A stretch of DNA of 64,000 nt from Falciphora oryzae (GCA_000733355.1 JNVV01000006.1:1329713-1393712), one strand, 5' to 3'; numbered from the stretch's first letter, positions 33,222-46,929 are shown. A program made the numbers and translations. Notes: generated by a model from the sequence alone, not told the origin.

Positions 33222-36165
33222 GACGGCAGCGCGGCGCCGTGACGCGATTGGAATTGGCCGCGGAAGCGAATGCAGAGCAGGCTATGGCGGACAGCAGCAG
33301 GCAACGGGCACTACAGTCAGGCTCCTTGGACCCGTCGCCGCGCGATTCGCATCGTTCGGCGACGGACAGACGGGGGTGTGGCTGAAGCCGTGGCGAGAGT
33401 CGTGACGGAACGGAGCCAGCGTGGAATGCGCTTGCCGATGGCGAGCACGCTCGACGGACGGGGTCGATGCAGCGGGGTTCACGGGGATGCGATGAAGCCA
33501 GCGACGGCCGGGCCTGTGCAATTTGCAGGATTTCAGAGTCTCTGCACCGTCCGGGGGTTCCGCGAGGTGCAGGGCTGGGTGTCTGCAGGGTCGAGTTGTG
33601 GATGAGGCAGCAGAGAGGCTGAGAATATCGAAGCAGGAACAGAGGGGGCTCCTAGACGAAAAAGCCTGCTGCGCCTCTGAAGCACGAGTGGGCCCGCCGA
33701 CGGTGGGAATGGACAGACCCACTCTTTTGATGTGGCTGGGCTATACATAAGCCCGTCCTCCGCCCTCCCCGCCGCACCTCCAGCCGGAGGTACCTCCCTG
33801 ATATTAGGTGGTGACGACAGCCCCAGGGGCGGGTGTTACAGTCTTTTGCCAGCTGAGAACCACCCATACTATGTGAATACGGGGCTGTAGCTGGTACATG
33901 TAATTGATGGATTGATAAACCACCCCGTGCAGAGTACCGAGGTACACATTTACACATGCAGATGCGCCGCCAGCAGCTGCGGTCAGTCGAGGTATCAACA
34001 GAACCGCCCTCGGAAAAAATGGCCAGGCAGCTCCCAGCCACCATTCTCCAGTGACGTCTGCTCATAACGCACCATACCCGACGCGTTACCGCGTTACCTG
34101 CCGGCGGGGCTGTGTCTCAAGCTGACCACAACAACTCGCGCCAGAGCAGCCAGTGTAACAGTAGGTTAGTCTATCGTATATCGAGTCGCCTGCTGAGCTC
34201 AGGGGGTGTCCTCGACGGTGCAACCAATCACCCGACACCAAACTCCCCGCTGCCGTTGGTGGTGCATGTGAGGGTGGAGCGACCGACTCTGTCTGACGGG
34301 AACTGTGATGGCCCCCATTTGATCCAATCTTATGGCGTCATCCCCTAACGCAGACGGAATTGGGACCGCTCGATCCGCCGCATCTGTCTGTTGGAGGGGT
34401 GTGTGTGGGAGCGGTCGTCCCGAGCAGCCTGGCGGACAATGCAGAGAGGCCTCTTTACTCGGTGCTTCGAATACCTTCTCTTTGTCGCAGCACTAACACG
34501 CGATCTCAATGGATGGGCATGCAAGCTGAGCCAACACCTTTGAGCACCTATCACGGCACAGAGATCGAGATCCAGATGCCTTACAGCCCTTACGACGACC
34601 CAAGCGTCAAGGGTAATTACACCGGTGGGTGTGATGCAGGTCTCCCGCCGAGGCAGTTCTTCCATGGAAGAGGTCGATACTCTAAGCAGGCAACCCTCCG
34701 TCTGTCTGCAGCCTCCATCCCAGATCAGTCGCCAGGAAGTTGAAGAGGTGTTTCTTTGGTGCTGCCAGATGTTTCCCATGCACGCTGCAGCTGGTTTGTT
34801 TTCGATATTTCCTGCCGTGTCGGAGGAAACTTTGTGTGGCCGCCGGCCCGTCTGCTTAATTAGGATCTCCCCATCGCTTGTGCGCCACAGCTATGGCAAC
34901 GAGTTTGGCGGCGTCGAAGGGTCTTGCTCGGTCTCCGATTGCCATGGTGGCTTATGCATGCCTTGTAAGCTGGATGGTTGGTTTTGGGTTGAATTCATCG
35001 CTGAGCTTTGCAGGCTGTTCAACATTGACTTTCCGGGCCCGGCATTAACCTGGCAGTCAGGGCACCCGGTGAAAGGAGGAGGGGAAATGAAATATTCTGT
35101 AGATGCCTCCGGTTTCGTAAGCCATTCTGATAAACCCGGCCGCAATGCTACCTGCAGTCGAACCCTTGCGAGATGATTTGCCGGCCACCTGGCGCAGGCA
35201 CCTGCCTCGCTCTCTCTCGCACCGACTCTGCCAAAGTTCGAATGCCATCGCCAACGCTGCCAGCCATGCAGCCCTAGGAAGGGGGAGTTGGCGCCGAGAC
35301 CAAATGGGGTGGCCGCAAACAGCACCAAGCATACAGCCACACCACACCGTAAATAGCATGGGGAAGAGGATCTTCATCGGCGGCAGTCAGACCAGGAACG
35401 ATCACGCCCAGAAGCCGTCGAAAGGGTTGGATCCACACCCAAAAAGGGGGTTTTTACGCTAGGGAAACAAAAGAGCATTGATTGAATTGCGTGCAACAGA
35501 GAAGGCACGTTCATCTAGTCCACCACCAGAATAAAGGCAGAAAGAGCACTGAAAGGGCTAGACTATCTTCAGTGGTGAAAGGCCACGGGCCACATAAGAC
35601 TGGAACGAAAAGGAGCAGAGCACGATGCCGCCGTTCACGATCGACGTCCTCCATCTTGCATGCCAGTCTCGACTTGCGCGAACGAATCGCCAGTTCACTC
35701 CTTGAAAGCACCTGAAAGCACAACACGACCCTCGTCCGGCCAAGATGCATCATCCGTCCTGGCTTTTACGTCGTAATTAACCTCATCAATCCATATCCAC
35801 AAACAGTGCGTCGTAGGCTCACCTCATTTCATTTGGTTGGATAGCAGGCAAGAGCTCCTGGTCTGGAGACCCCTGTCAGGCGCCTACCCTGCCCAGCCAG
35901 GGCGCAATTTCGCTAATTGAAAGCAGGTTCTCATAGTGGCCAGCGCGCCGCTCTAGCTTGATCAAAACTCCCTTCCCGACCGCCGTCCCCAAATCCACTC
36001 TTGGACCTCTTCACCACGCTGCTCACCCAACAGAGGTTTCCCTCTATCACGCTCTTTTGAGACCGCGGACAGGCCAACCAACTATTACGCTCTTTTCTCT
36101 ACCAGTCTCGACGCTCGTTTTCACTCTTCGTTGTAGGGAAAGGGCGTCAACTCACCTATTCGAAG
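33222..36165. other. Long divergent promoter region between the C2H2 and SUN genes
   Basis: About 3 kb with no supportable gene. Frames such as the one at 34625-35176 (+) lack any familiar domain and compete with frames on the other strand. Both flanking genes are transcribed away from here. I name no specific operator. Confidence 0.4.
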
Positions 36166-36295
36166 GTAAGCGCCGCCGCCGCAACAGGTTTGCCCCGATT
36201 CCATGCCCATGCTCCTCCTGCCTGTGTGTTGTTGTGGTGGTGCGGTCTCGGTGTGCTGGGTCCCTTTGTCCGTCTTCGCACACCGCTAACGCTAG
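36166..36295 (+). other. Probable 5'UTR intron of the SUN-family gene
   Basis: The donor CGAAG/GTAAGC and acceptor GCTAG, with a CGCTAAC branch site at 36284-36290, define a 130-nt intron that ends about 120 bases before the start codon. Confidence 0.6.
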
Positions 36296-36416
36296 GGGTT
36301 GTCTCGCAAGCTCTTCGTGACCAGAACCCGCCAGTCGACCTAACACAGTAGCCTTATCGACTCGTCCGAACTTGGATCATCTCGAACCAGAATCCCTTAT
36401 TCACCCCACCGTCGCA

Positions 36417-37757
36417 ATGAAGGGGATCACGCAGTTCGCCCTCGCGGCTTCTCTGGTCGCGGGAACGCAGGCTTCGCACCAGCACCACCGCCACCACCAC
36501 GCTAGGCGCCTGGTCGAGAAGCGCACCCCCGAGGTCATCACCACCTACGTCCCGGGCCCCGTCGTGGCTGTGTACGAGCTCAACGGTGAGGTTGTCGAGC
36601 CGGAGAAGGCTAAGGCTGGTATTGCCGACGGTCTTTACTCGGTTGTCGGCGAGACCACCCCGACCTTCACCCCGCCGCCGCCGCCTCCCCCTCCGACCAC
36701 CACGGCAAAGCCCACCACCTCGTCTACCTCGCAGGCAGCGCAGTTCTTCGAGCAAAAGGCCTCGCCGTCTCCCGAGCCCAAGTCGAGCGCCCCGGTCCAG
36801 GCTTCGTCGAGTCCCAGCGTTGGCTCCGGTTCCGGCGCCACCGGCCTCGACGCCGACTTCCCCAGCGGCGAGATTGACTGCAAATCCCTCCCGACCCAGT
36901 ACGGTGCCCAGCCCGTCCCTTGGCTCGGCCTGGACGGCTGGCTCAGCTTCCAGCAGCCCGACGACAACAAGTGGATCCCGGGTGTTCTGATCAACACCAT
37001 TCACCAGCCCATCTCAGGTGGCTGCCCCAAGAACTCCTTCTGCGCGTACGCCTGCCCCAACGGCTACCAGAAGACGCAGTGGCCCGAGTCGTCGCAGGGA
37101 TCCACCGGCCAGTCGGTTGGTGGTCTGTGGTGTAACCCCAAGGGCAAGCTGGAGCTCACCCGTCCTGACCACCCCAAGCTCTGCGAGAAGGGTGCCGGCG
37201 GTGTCTTTGTGGAGAACAAGCTCGGGGATGTGTCCAACATCTGCCAGACCAACTACCCTGGTGACGAGAAGATGTCGATTGCCACTGAGACCAAGCCGGG
37301 CGGCAAGTACGAGCTCCTGAACCCAGACGCCAAGACGTCGTACTGGTGGAAGGGCTCCCCCACCAGCGCCCAGTACTACCTCAACAACGCGGGCGTCGAC
37401 GTCGAGAATGCCTGCACCTGGAAGAGCTCCAAGTACCCCGACTCTGCCGGAAACTGGTCTCCCGCCAACCTTGGCGTCGGCAAGGACATCCACGGCATCA
37501 CCTACATCTCCATCTTCTGGAACCAGCCGACCAGCAACGCCAAGCTCAACTACAACGTTGAGATCACGGGAGACGTCACCGCCCCCTGTGCTCTGAAGAA
37601 CGGCCAATTCACCGGCGGCGGCAACGGATGCACTGTAAGTACCGAGTTTAGGGAGTCTGTCTGACAGCGAAGGACAACGAATACTGACCAAGGATTTTAC
37701 ACACAGACTGCCATCAGCAAGCCCGGCGGTATTGCCACCATTGTCCTCAGCAACTAA
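36417..37757 (+). CDS. SUN-family secreted cell-wall protein (GH132)
   Basis: A member of the fungal SUN family (Sim1/Uth1/Nca3/Sun4), secreted wall proteins needed for septation and wall remodelling with reported beta-glucan activity. Exons 36417-37634 and 37707-37757 give 422 residues; the 72-nt intron has GTAAGT, TACTGAC and ACACAG. A signal peptide covers about residues 1-18, followed by a His-rich patch (HQHHRHHH) and a Kex2-type KR at 35-36. A Pro/Thr/Ser-rich linker with an eight-proline run precedes the Cys-rich SUN domain (about 155-422), which includes VPWLGLDGWLSF, NSFCAYACPNGYQKTQWPE and GGLWCNPKGKLELTR. The upstream ATG-like start is passed over because it would precede the signal peptide. 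Which paralog it is cannot be told. Confidence 0.92.
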
Positions 37758-38967
37758 GCCCCTCTCACAAGGCCGGCCTGACCGTTTTGTGCTGTCTGGA
37801 TGTTTTACTCCTTAGTTTCTTGGTATATCTCGGTGGCATTAGTTGCTTCATCCGCTCTCCGTTGATTGAAAACTGTCCTCGGCATACACTCGCGGCTCAC
37901 CGAGGCGGGGGAGCGGCTCCTTTCCTAAGTTTTATTATAATTAGCTGTGCATACTCTGTATCCTGCATTGGTGATGTCATGGGTTGTATGAGAGCTGAGG
38001 TTGATGGAACGGGTGGGACGTGCTCCTTGAACGTCTCGGATTGTCGCACCGGGCCCCTCCCCCGACCCGAGCGCCTGGATTTGTCCGCTTCCGAGGTCTT
38101 GAGGAAGTCGACTGGGTAGACGAGGGACGAATACTCACTCGCGTCGTCTAAATCTCCACTCTAGGCCCGGGGTCTCTTTTGTAGGGTCGTCAAGATGCAT
38201 ATTTACCTAGTTGCTAATTGTCATTTGCTCGTCTAAAGTATACTTGCCAGAGGAGGGTGCAGGACAGGTTGGGAGTTGTCGAGACGGGAGTCAGCCTTGG
38301 GAGAAGAGGATGCAGCTCAGTCACTTCTTATGTGTGGCAGCACGTGCCTCTACCTCACTTCAACTACATTCATGTATCTGCCTGTATAGTCACTACCAGC
38401 CTATCACCCAACTGCTTTATCCCATGACGAGCCGTGACTGGCGTGTTTCTCGGCAAAATGCATGCAATGCTCTAATTGGCCTGGCTGTCTGTGAATGATG
38501 CTTTGACGGCGGGGCGTAGAGTCTCGTTCCGTGTGTTTGGGCGAACTCTAGTGTGGCTGAGGCTTCGATTTGGACACCTGTCGCGGTGGCAAGCCTCTCA
38601 GCGTGCCAGGGGCTGGGTGCGCGGGCGGGCTGAGGACAGTGCGCAGGACTCGAGCGTGTCGGCCCCAGCACAGGCTCCATCCACTTGCAGCGCAGCTCCT
38701 CAGCTCCTGAGCCGCGCGTTGCTGCTATCAAACGCCATCCAGGTCGCAGCCCGTAAGCCCTGAGACGGCTGGAACCCGACAACAGCATCTTCGCTTCCTT
38801 TCACATTTCCCTCCTCCCCTGTTATTTTCACCCACTTTGCGCAACCATTTCCGCGCTACGCCTAGAATCGACCACCCCACCTTTATCCCCTCTGTGCGCC
38901 GTCTGCTATCCCGCCCAGTCGCGGTCGCCTGCTTCATGAGCTTCCTCACATCACAGCCGCAGCAACC
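37758..38967. other. Intergenic: SUN 3'UTR and vps10 promoter
   Basis: No gene is supported in these 1.2 kb. A C/T-rich stretch at about 38785-38850 lies just upstream of vps10 and probably marks its transcription start region. Confidence 0.45.
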
Positions 38968-41900
38968 ATGAGGAGGGTATGGGGAGCACTGCAGGCTGTG
39001 GCCTTGCTGGCGGCGCTCTTGACGAGGCCTCTACTAGCAGCAGCAGCCGACGGCCCGACATTCCACAAGACGACGCTCGAGCACCCCCCATTCAACCTGA
39101 ACTATTTCGAGGACTCGGACGTGGTCTTGTTCCAGGATGAGCGGAACGGCACCGTCTTCCGCAGCGAGGATGCCGGCTCGACGTGGCACCTGGTCGAGGA
39201 CATCGAGCCCCGCAGGGCCGTCCAGCTCGTCATGCACGCATACGACCCCCAGCGAGCCTTCGTGCTGACCGACGGCATCCACCACTACAAGACGACAGAC
39301 CGCGGCAAGTCGTGGCAGTCGTTCCTGACCGATACCGAGATGAGCATCTACCGCTCCGAGGTGCTCAACTTCCATGCCGGCGACCCGGACCGCATCATTT
39401 TCAACGGCATGGACTGCCGGAAGACGCTCTTCTGCGAGGAGGTCGCCATGTACACCCTCGACGGCTTCCGCTCCGACGCCAAGTTCCTGCGCGGCTCCAC
39501 CAGGGGCTGCTGGTGGGCAAAGTCCTCCAAGCTCTTCGCGACCGGCGACGACGAGATCGACAAGCAGCGCGCCCTCTGCATCGTCGCCGACGAGTTCTCC
39601 ACGTACAAGCAGGACCAGCGCCTCCTGATCTCGGACAACTACTTCAGCGCCACCAAGGCCGACGGCGTCATCCAGGAGTTCGAGCCCAACCTGGACACGA
39701 ACCGGCCCGTCCAGGGCATCGTCAACGTCGCCGCCGTCAAGAAATTTCTCCTCGTGGCCGCCAACTCCAGGAACACGGACGAGATGGCGTTGTTCGTCAC
39801 GGACGACACCAAGAAATGGCACAGGGCCGTCTTTCCCACCGACCACAAGCTCAACCAGGAGGCATACACAGTGCTCGAAAGCACAAACTACAGCATTCAG
39901 ATCGACGTCATGACGACGCACCGCTCGAACCCCATGGGCGTCCTGCTCACCAGCAACTCCAACGGCACCTACTTCACTCGCAACATCGAGCACACGAACC
40001 GCAACCACCACGGCCACGTCGACTTCGAGAAGATTTCGGGCATCCAGGGCATTTTCCTGGTCAACAAGGTCGCCAATGCGGACGAGGTCGCAAAGGACCG
40101 CAGTGCGAAGAAGAAGATCGTGTCCGAGATCACGTTTGACGACGGCAGGACCTTCGAGTCGGTCACGGCTGACAAGGAGAAGCTCCACCTGCACTCGGTC
40201 ACGGACCTCGACAACGTCGGCCGCGTCTTCTCCAGCCCTGCTCCGGGCTTGGTCATGGGCAACGGCAACACGGGCGACTACCTGGGAAAACTCGAGGACT
40301 CGAGCCTGTTCATCTCGGATAGCGCCGGCGTGTCCTGGATCAAGGGCCCCAAGGGTCCCCACAAGTACGAGTTTGGGGATCAAGGTTCCGTCCTGGTGGC
40401 TGTCAGAGACGGCGAAAATATCGACGAGATCACCTACTCGCTCAACCACGGCAAGGACTGGAAGACGGCCAAGCTTCCCGACGGCCTCAAGATCAAGCCG
40501 GGCATCCTGACCACAACCCAGGACTCTACGAGCCTCAAGTTCATCCTTATCGGAGAGGAGAGCTCGCGCAAGTACCACATCATCGCCATCGACTTTGACG
40601 GCCTGCACGAGACAACCTGCAAGGACGGCGACATGGAGGAGTGGTTCGCCAGGGTTGACGACAAGGGCAAGCCAACCTGCATCATGGGCCACACGCAAAA
40701 GTACCGCCGCCGGAAGAAGGACGCCGAGTGTTTCATCAAGCAGGAGTTCAAGGATCCTGTCGCCGAGATGGCCCAGTGCGACTGTGCTGATCAGGACTTC
40801 GAATGCGACTACAACTTTAAGCGCGACGGCGACAAGTGCGTGGCCGCCGGGCCGGTGGCCGCGCCCAAGGACGCATGCAAGAACGCCAAGCCGGATGATG
40901 TGTTCAAGGGGTCGTCGGGCTGGCGCAAGATTCCCGGCGACGACTGCAAGAGGGTGGACGGGAAGCAAAAGGACGAGCAGGTCGAACACGAGTGCAAAGA
41001 GTCGACGGCGCCGCCTGTGTCGAAGCCGAGCGGTAAGATCAAGCCCACCAAGATCGACTTCGAGGGAGAATTCACTTCGTTCGAGAAGTACTACCTGGAG
41101 AAGGGCGACGATAGCCAGGATGCGGACGAGACCGTCGTCGCCAGGCCAATCAACATGGAGACCCAAAAGGGTGGTCCAGTCTTCCTAACCAGCGACCACG
41201 GCAAGACTTGGAAGCAGCCTGTGGCGCTCAAGGGCGAGGGTTTCTGGAGCATCTTGAGGCACCACTACTTCAAGGAGATGGCTTTTTTCATCAAGGAGTC
41301 GGGTGAGGTGACGTACACGGTCGACCGCGGTCTTCACTTCCACGAGTTCAAGGCGCCGAACCCCGTCGACACTAAGCTGAATACCTCTCCGCTAGTATTC
41401 CACCCGGACAGGAAGGACTGGCTGATCTGGCTCGGTAAGAAGTGCGAGACGAAGACCAAGGAGTGCTATATAGAGGCTTCTCTGTCAGAAGACCGAGGCG
41501 ACAACTGGAAATCGATCAAGCGCTACGTGCAGAGGTGCGAGTTCACGGGCGCGAGCCAGTACCGCTGGCGCGACGACCGCCAGATCCTGTGCCTGGTCAA
41601 GTCGCGCGAGGGCTCCGAGGCCGGCATCCCGCTCGACCTCGTGTGGAGCGACGACTTCTTCAAAGGAGACAAGGTGGCGCAGAAGAACGTGAAGGACTTT
41701 GCGACCATGGCCGAGTTCATCGTGGTGGCGGCCGAAGTCAAGCTAGACAAGGAGAAGGACAAGACGACGCTGCAGGCGTTCGCGAGCCTCGACGGCAAGA
41801 CGTACGCGGCGACCAAGTTCCCGTACAACTTTGAGCAGACGCACCAGAGCGCCGTGACGGTGCTAGACAGCTCGACGCACGCCGTCAATATGTTCGTGCC

Positions 41901-43616
41901 CACCGTGTCCAAGTCGAACCACAAGTACGGCACCATCATCAAGAGTAACTCCAACGGCACCGAGTACGTTGTGAGCATTTCGGGCGTCAACTGCGACGAG
42001 CACTACTACGTCGACTTTGAGAAAATGCTCGGTCTTGAGGGAGTCGCGCTTGTCAATGTGGTGACCAACCTCGACAAGGTGGACGAGCCCAAAAAGAAGC
42101 AGACTAAGATCACGCACAACGACGGCGCCATGTGGCGCTTCCTGCCACCGCCCCAAAAGGACGCCGAGGGCAAGGGATTCGCCTGCCGGAGCGACAAGGG
42201 TGACGAAAGCTGCGCGCTGCACATCCACGGCTACACGGAGCGCCAGGACCGACGCAAGACGTACTCCTCGGCGGGTGCGGTCGGCCTCATGTTCGGCATC
42301 GGCAACGTCGGTTCGTCACTGGGCGACATCAAGAATGCGGACACTTTTATGACGACAGACGCCGGCATCTCGTGGACCAATGTCAAGAAGGGCGCCTGGT
42401 CGTGGGCGTTTGGAGACCAGGGCTCCATCGTCGTGCTCGTTCCCAGGAGAAAGACCAAGATGGTGTCGTACACGACGGACGAAGGCAAGACGTGGGCTGA
42501 CTACGAGTTTGCGGAGGAGGACGTGGACGTCCAGGACATCTCGACAGTCAGCTCGGGCGGCTCCAGGAACTTCCTCCTGTGGTGCAAGAAGGGCAAGGCG
42601 TCCGTCTTCACGGTCAACCTCGACTTCACTGGCCTCAGCAGCGAGGTCTGCAAGTACAATGAGGCGGACGACAGCAAGAGCGACTACTACCTCTGGCAAG
42701 CCAGGCACCCGCTGCAGAAGGACGACTGCCTCTTTGGCCACAAGTCGTCGTACCTCCGCAAGAAGACGGACCGGTCCTGCTACAACGGGAACAAGATCCA
42801 GCAGCTGCGCAAGATAGAGATCTGCGAGTGCACGCGCGAGGATTTCGAATGGTGAGTACTTGGCCACATCCCAGGCCGCCTCATCTATAGGGGCGTCCAA
42901 TTTTTGCTAACCTGGTCTGACACATGTGCAGTGACTTCAACTACCAGCGCGGAAAGGAAGGTGGCTGCGAGCTGGTGCCTGGCTTCCAGCCAATGACACA
43001 AGAAGCGTGGTGCTCCAAGTACCCGAACGAGTTCCAATGGTGGGAACCGTCGGGCTACAGGCGCATCCCTCTGAGTACGTGTACAGGCGGCAGGGATCTG
43101 GAGAACAGCACCAGGTCGCACTCGTGCCCGGGACACGAGAAGGAATACGAGCAGCGGCACTCGGGACCCGGTGGCTTCGTCATCTTCCTCATCATATTGC
43201 TTTCGTTCGGCGGCGCGGGGGCGGTCGGCTGGTGGGTGTACCGGCGGTGGGAAGCCGGGGGCAGCTTCGGGCAGATCCGGCTGGGCGAGCACCCGTCGGA
43301 CGGCGGTCTGCTGGACGCGGACAGCCCCTGGATCCGGTACCCGGTGGTGGCCGTGTCGGCGACAGTGGCTCTCGTCGGGGCGCTACCGATGCTGGCGTCG
43401 GCCCTGTGGCGGACGGCAACAAAGGCTGCCGAGCGCTGGGGCTTCTCAGGCGGTGCGGGCAGGGGCGCGTACGGAGCCCTGGGCCTAGGAGGTGGAAGCC
43501 GCGGGCCCAGGAGGTTCACGACACGGGACAGCTTCGCGCGGGGCACGGGTGATTACGCCGGCCTTGACGAGGACGAGGGCGAGCTCCTTGGGGAAGATAG
43601 CGACGAGGAGATATGA
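38968..43616 (+). CDS. vps10: Vacuolar protein sorting receptor Vps10
   Basis: A type I membrane receptor that binds soluble vacuolar hydrolases such as carboxypeptidase Y in the late Golgi and cycles through endosomes via retromer. Exons 38968-42851 and 42932-43616 give 1522 residues, the family's usual size. The split codon restores Cys1295 (FEC/DFNYQ). A signal peptide covers about 1-25. Two lumenal Vps10 propeller domains carry many Asp-box repeats (SEDAGSTWH, TDRGKSW, SDHGKTWK, TDAGISW, TDEGKTW), each followed by a Cys-rich module. A transmembrane helix lies at about 1376-1398 (FVIFLIILLSFGGAGAVGWW). A second hydrophobic stretch (about 1431-1454) follows in the tail, which ends acidic (EDSDEEI). 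The intron (80 nt) has GTGAGT, GCTAAC and TGCAG. Confidence 0.96.
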
Positions 43617-46600
43617 GACCAGCCGGGCGTGTGCCTGCCTGTCTGCCTGGAGCTGGGGATCTATAGAGCGAATTTACGGTGCCTTCTGCGTGCCGGCAAT
43701 CCAAACACGAGAAGGCAAGAAAAATAGCGTGGGCTTGTTTAGGTTATGCGCGGAGGCGGGCGGCTGCCAGCCATGACTTTTCATCTTGTTCCTTGTTGCC
43801 ATCTCCTTTCCTCACTCTGATTTGGGAGGGTTTCTTTTCCCCTCTCTTTTTTTTTTTTGAATCCTGTATTTTCTTTTTTTTTTTTTTTCTCTTCTTCTCT
43901 TTTTTCACTGGGATTTCTTGGAGACGGCGGCGGACACTATAAAAACGATCACGATCTTCTACCATCTCATCTAGTTCACTCACTTGTACAACCATAGCGA
44001 ATCAAGGCGAATCTTTTCAAACTACCTACCTCTTGTGCTAACCACGGGGCCCCAAGTGATGCCAAGATGACCAACCCCTCTCTGCGTCCATGATCTTCTG
44101 AGGTGTTTGGACGAGCCAGACGGACAGGAAGAGTTGCCCCGCGACGCGACGTTGGCCTACCATTGACAAAGCGGAAGCACAGACTGCCGGCTAGGATTCC
44201 ATGGTTGAGAGGTTTTTTTCTTGGTCTTGATCTTGCAAGATCAACAGGCTCTCAGTTTTTCCGTGTTGGTACACATGTCTTGGAAGCAACCTGCCTATTA
44301 GAAAGGGGCCAAGACGCGCCGTGTCATTGTACCAAACCTACTCTCGCCTGGGCGGCATCCACCTTCCCCATTTCTCGACCGATTGGCTGGCCTGGACAGA
44401 TGGCTGGGCTCTGGCTGCCAGTAAGTGGGTTAACATTACCCACATTTTCCTTCCTTTCTCCCCCGCTGGAGAGAGCCAGCCGGAGCTGCAGCGCTGACAA
44501 GCGCCCGCTCCCTGCCCACCGGTGCCGCCGATGCAACCTCGCCCACCTGTCGGAACCAGCTCTGCGGTTTGTGTGTGTGTGTGTGCAAGTATGGCTCCGC
44601 GGCTCTTTTGTTTCCATTCTGGCTCTTACGCGCCGCCCGGCCCAGGGAAAAGCCAACGGGCGGCGCGTGCCATCCAGGCGAGGTGGCAGCGGAAGCGCCG
44701 AGCGGGTGTGATGAGGGTGTATGCGCATAAAGATAGCTGGGCTGATATGAATGCTGGGCATGTTTCCTGCCAACAAAGACCCGCCTCGAGTTTGGTACAC
44801 TCACTCCCTTCCCCATGGGCGTCCGCGGCCCTTTTTTTTTTTTTTTTTTCGGCGGGACCTCCCTCTCCTTGCCTCTTTTGGAGACGAAAACGGAAGTTCA
44901 TACGTATACCTACCACCCCAGGTATGCAGTGCAGCGTCGTCCGTGCTGCACGTTGGCACCTTTGCGGTGTGTCTCAGCCGCGCGCACATAGCAAAAAAAA
45001 AAAAAAAAACACCTCCCTCCGTGCCTCTGCGTCGGAGACGGCGGCGCTGTGCTGCGACTCTGGAACAAGAAAAGAAACGCTGCTTGCAGCCATGACAGCG
45101 GAAAAACCGCCGCTTGCCCCTGAGCAGCTGCATATACGCATGCATACATCGTGCATGTGTGGATGGGGCCGCTAGGTCTATACCGGATAGCAGTGCAGTG
45201 TGCAGCGCAGCGCTGGAATGGAGGCCCGACCGTGTCGCTGCACGTGTCGTGTTCCTCGCTTTTGTCACGAGCGTTGTTGTGGGTATCATTGGAGGAGGTT
45301 GGTTATGGTGGCTGTCCGTCCAACCTGTTCCCCAGTCATACGTCCAACGGGGGTTATTTCAATGGACTGAATTACGGATTCTGAAAGATGGAGGTCATCA
45401 ACAAAGGCAAGGCCTGCGAGAGAAGAAACATGAGGAAAACAAAAAAGAAATTCCGTTGATCGCTGCTCGGCTCCAACCCAAGCGAGATTTCCCGCCAGGA
45501 CCCAGGCCGATCGCCGCATCATCATCAGGAGCAATAAAGTCGAAACAGAAAAACACCAAATAACCTCATCCCGCACCGCTAATCCTTCCCTGATAGGTAG
45601 TTAGGTAGGTAGGCAGTGCGTGTGAGCGCTTCTTTGTTTCGACTGCCCCATGTTTATTCCTTCTGCTAAGCGAGCGAGTTCGCTTCTACGGTACGCTTCG
45701 CTCGAACCAAAAAAAAAAAAAAAAAAAAAAAAAACTGCTCGCGACGGTAGCCCGGGTCCGTTGGTCATTGGTGGACCCAGGGCCTCTTCAACCCTGGGAT
45801 CGCCGCCGCGATTTCCAGTTCGTCGGCTCACTTGGTCTGGGGCGGGACAGCCTATCTGAATCCTGCCGATATTCGCCTAGGTCACGCCAGACAGAAAACC
45901 TTTCAGGCCAAGGAGCCGCGGGGGAGGCTGTTTTTCTGGATTAGTAGGACCAGCCGTGCAGCCGAGCCATCCTCCATCGCCTGTCCCTCCTCCGTCCCAA
46001 CCAGCCCATGGCAACCCGCCCAACACCCGTTTTCTGTCATTACGAAATCCATTCTTTGATGTCCTCTGGCGAGGCGAGCTGAACCCAGCCAAGGCCGGCC
46101 CTTCAACCCGTCTCCCCACACGCCCTGCTGCTGCCCTGGTGGTCCACCCGTCCGCTGCTCATCAGCACCCTTGCTGGATTCAGGGACACAAGGCACCCTG
46201 GGGGATTCCCTCCCCTCCGCCCTTGCATCCCCCATCCGCTCGGGCCGCCTTGGCACTGTGGCCCCCGCACGCCACGACACGGGCCTCCGTCCATCACCTC
46301 GATAGCCTTTATGTATCCCTTGTGTATTCACTTTTTGCGTTTCGTCTCCTTCGCCTCGGCGCCGTCGTGCATGCATCACCCCCTTGCTCTGGTGCTGTGG
46401 ACGGACCTCGGCTGAACGAAAATGAGAAACCACACACATCCCGAGATCGTGTTAGCGGGATGCAGCATTTTGCTGGGCACAGGGAGTGCATGTAGCTGGG
46501 TATGCACGTATGCAGGGGAGGGCCGACGTCGTCGGGTTGCGCGGCCCATCCCATCTCGGATCGGGATGCCAGCCATCCTGACAGCATGCACGTGTCCGTT

Positions 46601-46929
46601 GATTCATACACCTTCTTTCCTGTTGTCCAAACTCACATCCCCGTTGAGTTCAGGCTCAGGGGCTGGCCGACAGGCTTTGCTTGGCTGGCACAAGACGCAG
46701 AACATGAGGTCCATATGGTTGGGCGAGAAGCATAGCTAGCAAGCAGGTCAGAGGTCACCAGCAAAATGCATGGAACAGGATGACGGACATTATATGTATT
46801 TAGATAGATAAAAGAACTTTCTTTGATGTGTCGTGAGGCAGCGGGTATTGCAAAAACAAAAGGGGAAGTCGTGCTATCGCTAATAATGAAGCAAGTCAAA
46901 CAACAAAGAAGAAACCTAGTCCAAACTCC
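43617..46929. other. Long convergent intergenic region rich in homopolymer runs
   Basis: About 3.3 kb between two converging genes with no supportable coding region. It holds T-rich blocks at about 43849-43890, an 18-T run at 44832-44849, a 17-A run at 44993-45009, a 24-A run at 45711-45734 and a short GT repeat at about 44570-44585. Several frames here exist only because homopolymers are translated. Confidence 0.5.
45711..45734. repeat. Poly(A) tract of 24 bases
   Basis: An uninterrupted run of 24 adenines in non-coding DNA between vps10 and the next gene. It is the second longest homopolymer in the window. Confidence 0.9.

Noticed and set aside
34625..35176. 183-codon frame between the C2H2 and SUN genes
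   Set aside because: It has a mixed, Cys-rich product without domain or signal peptide, overlaps opposite-strand frames and has no clear start context.
39034..41166. 710-codon frame on the minus strand opposite vps10
   Set aside because: It is the mirror frame of a strongly biased real gene. Vps10 motifs on the plus strand are unambiguous.
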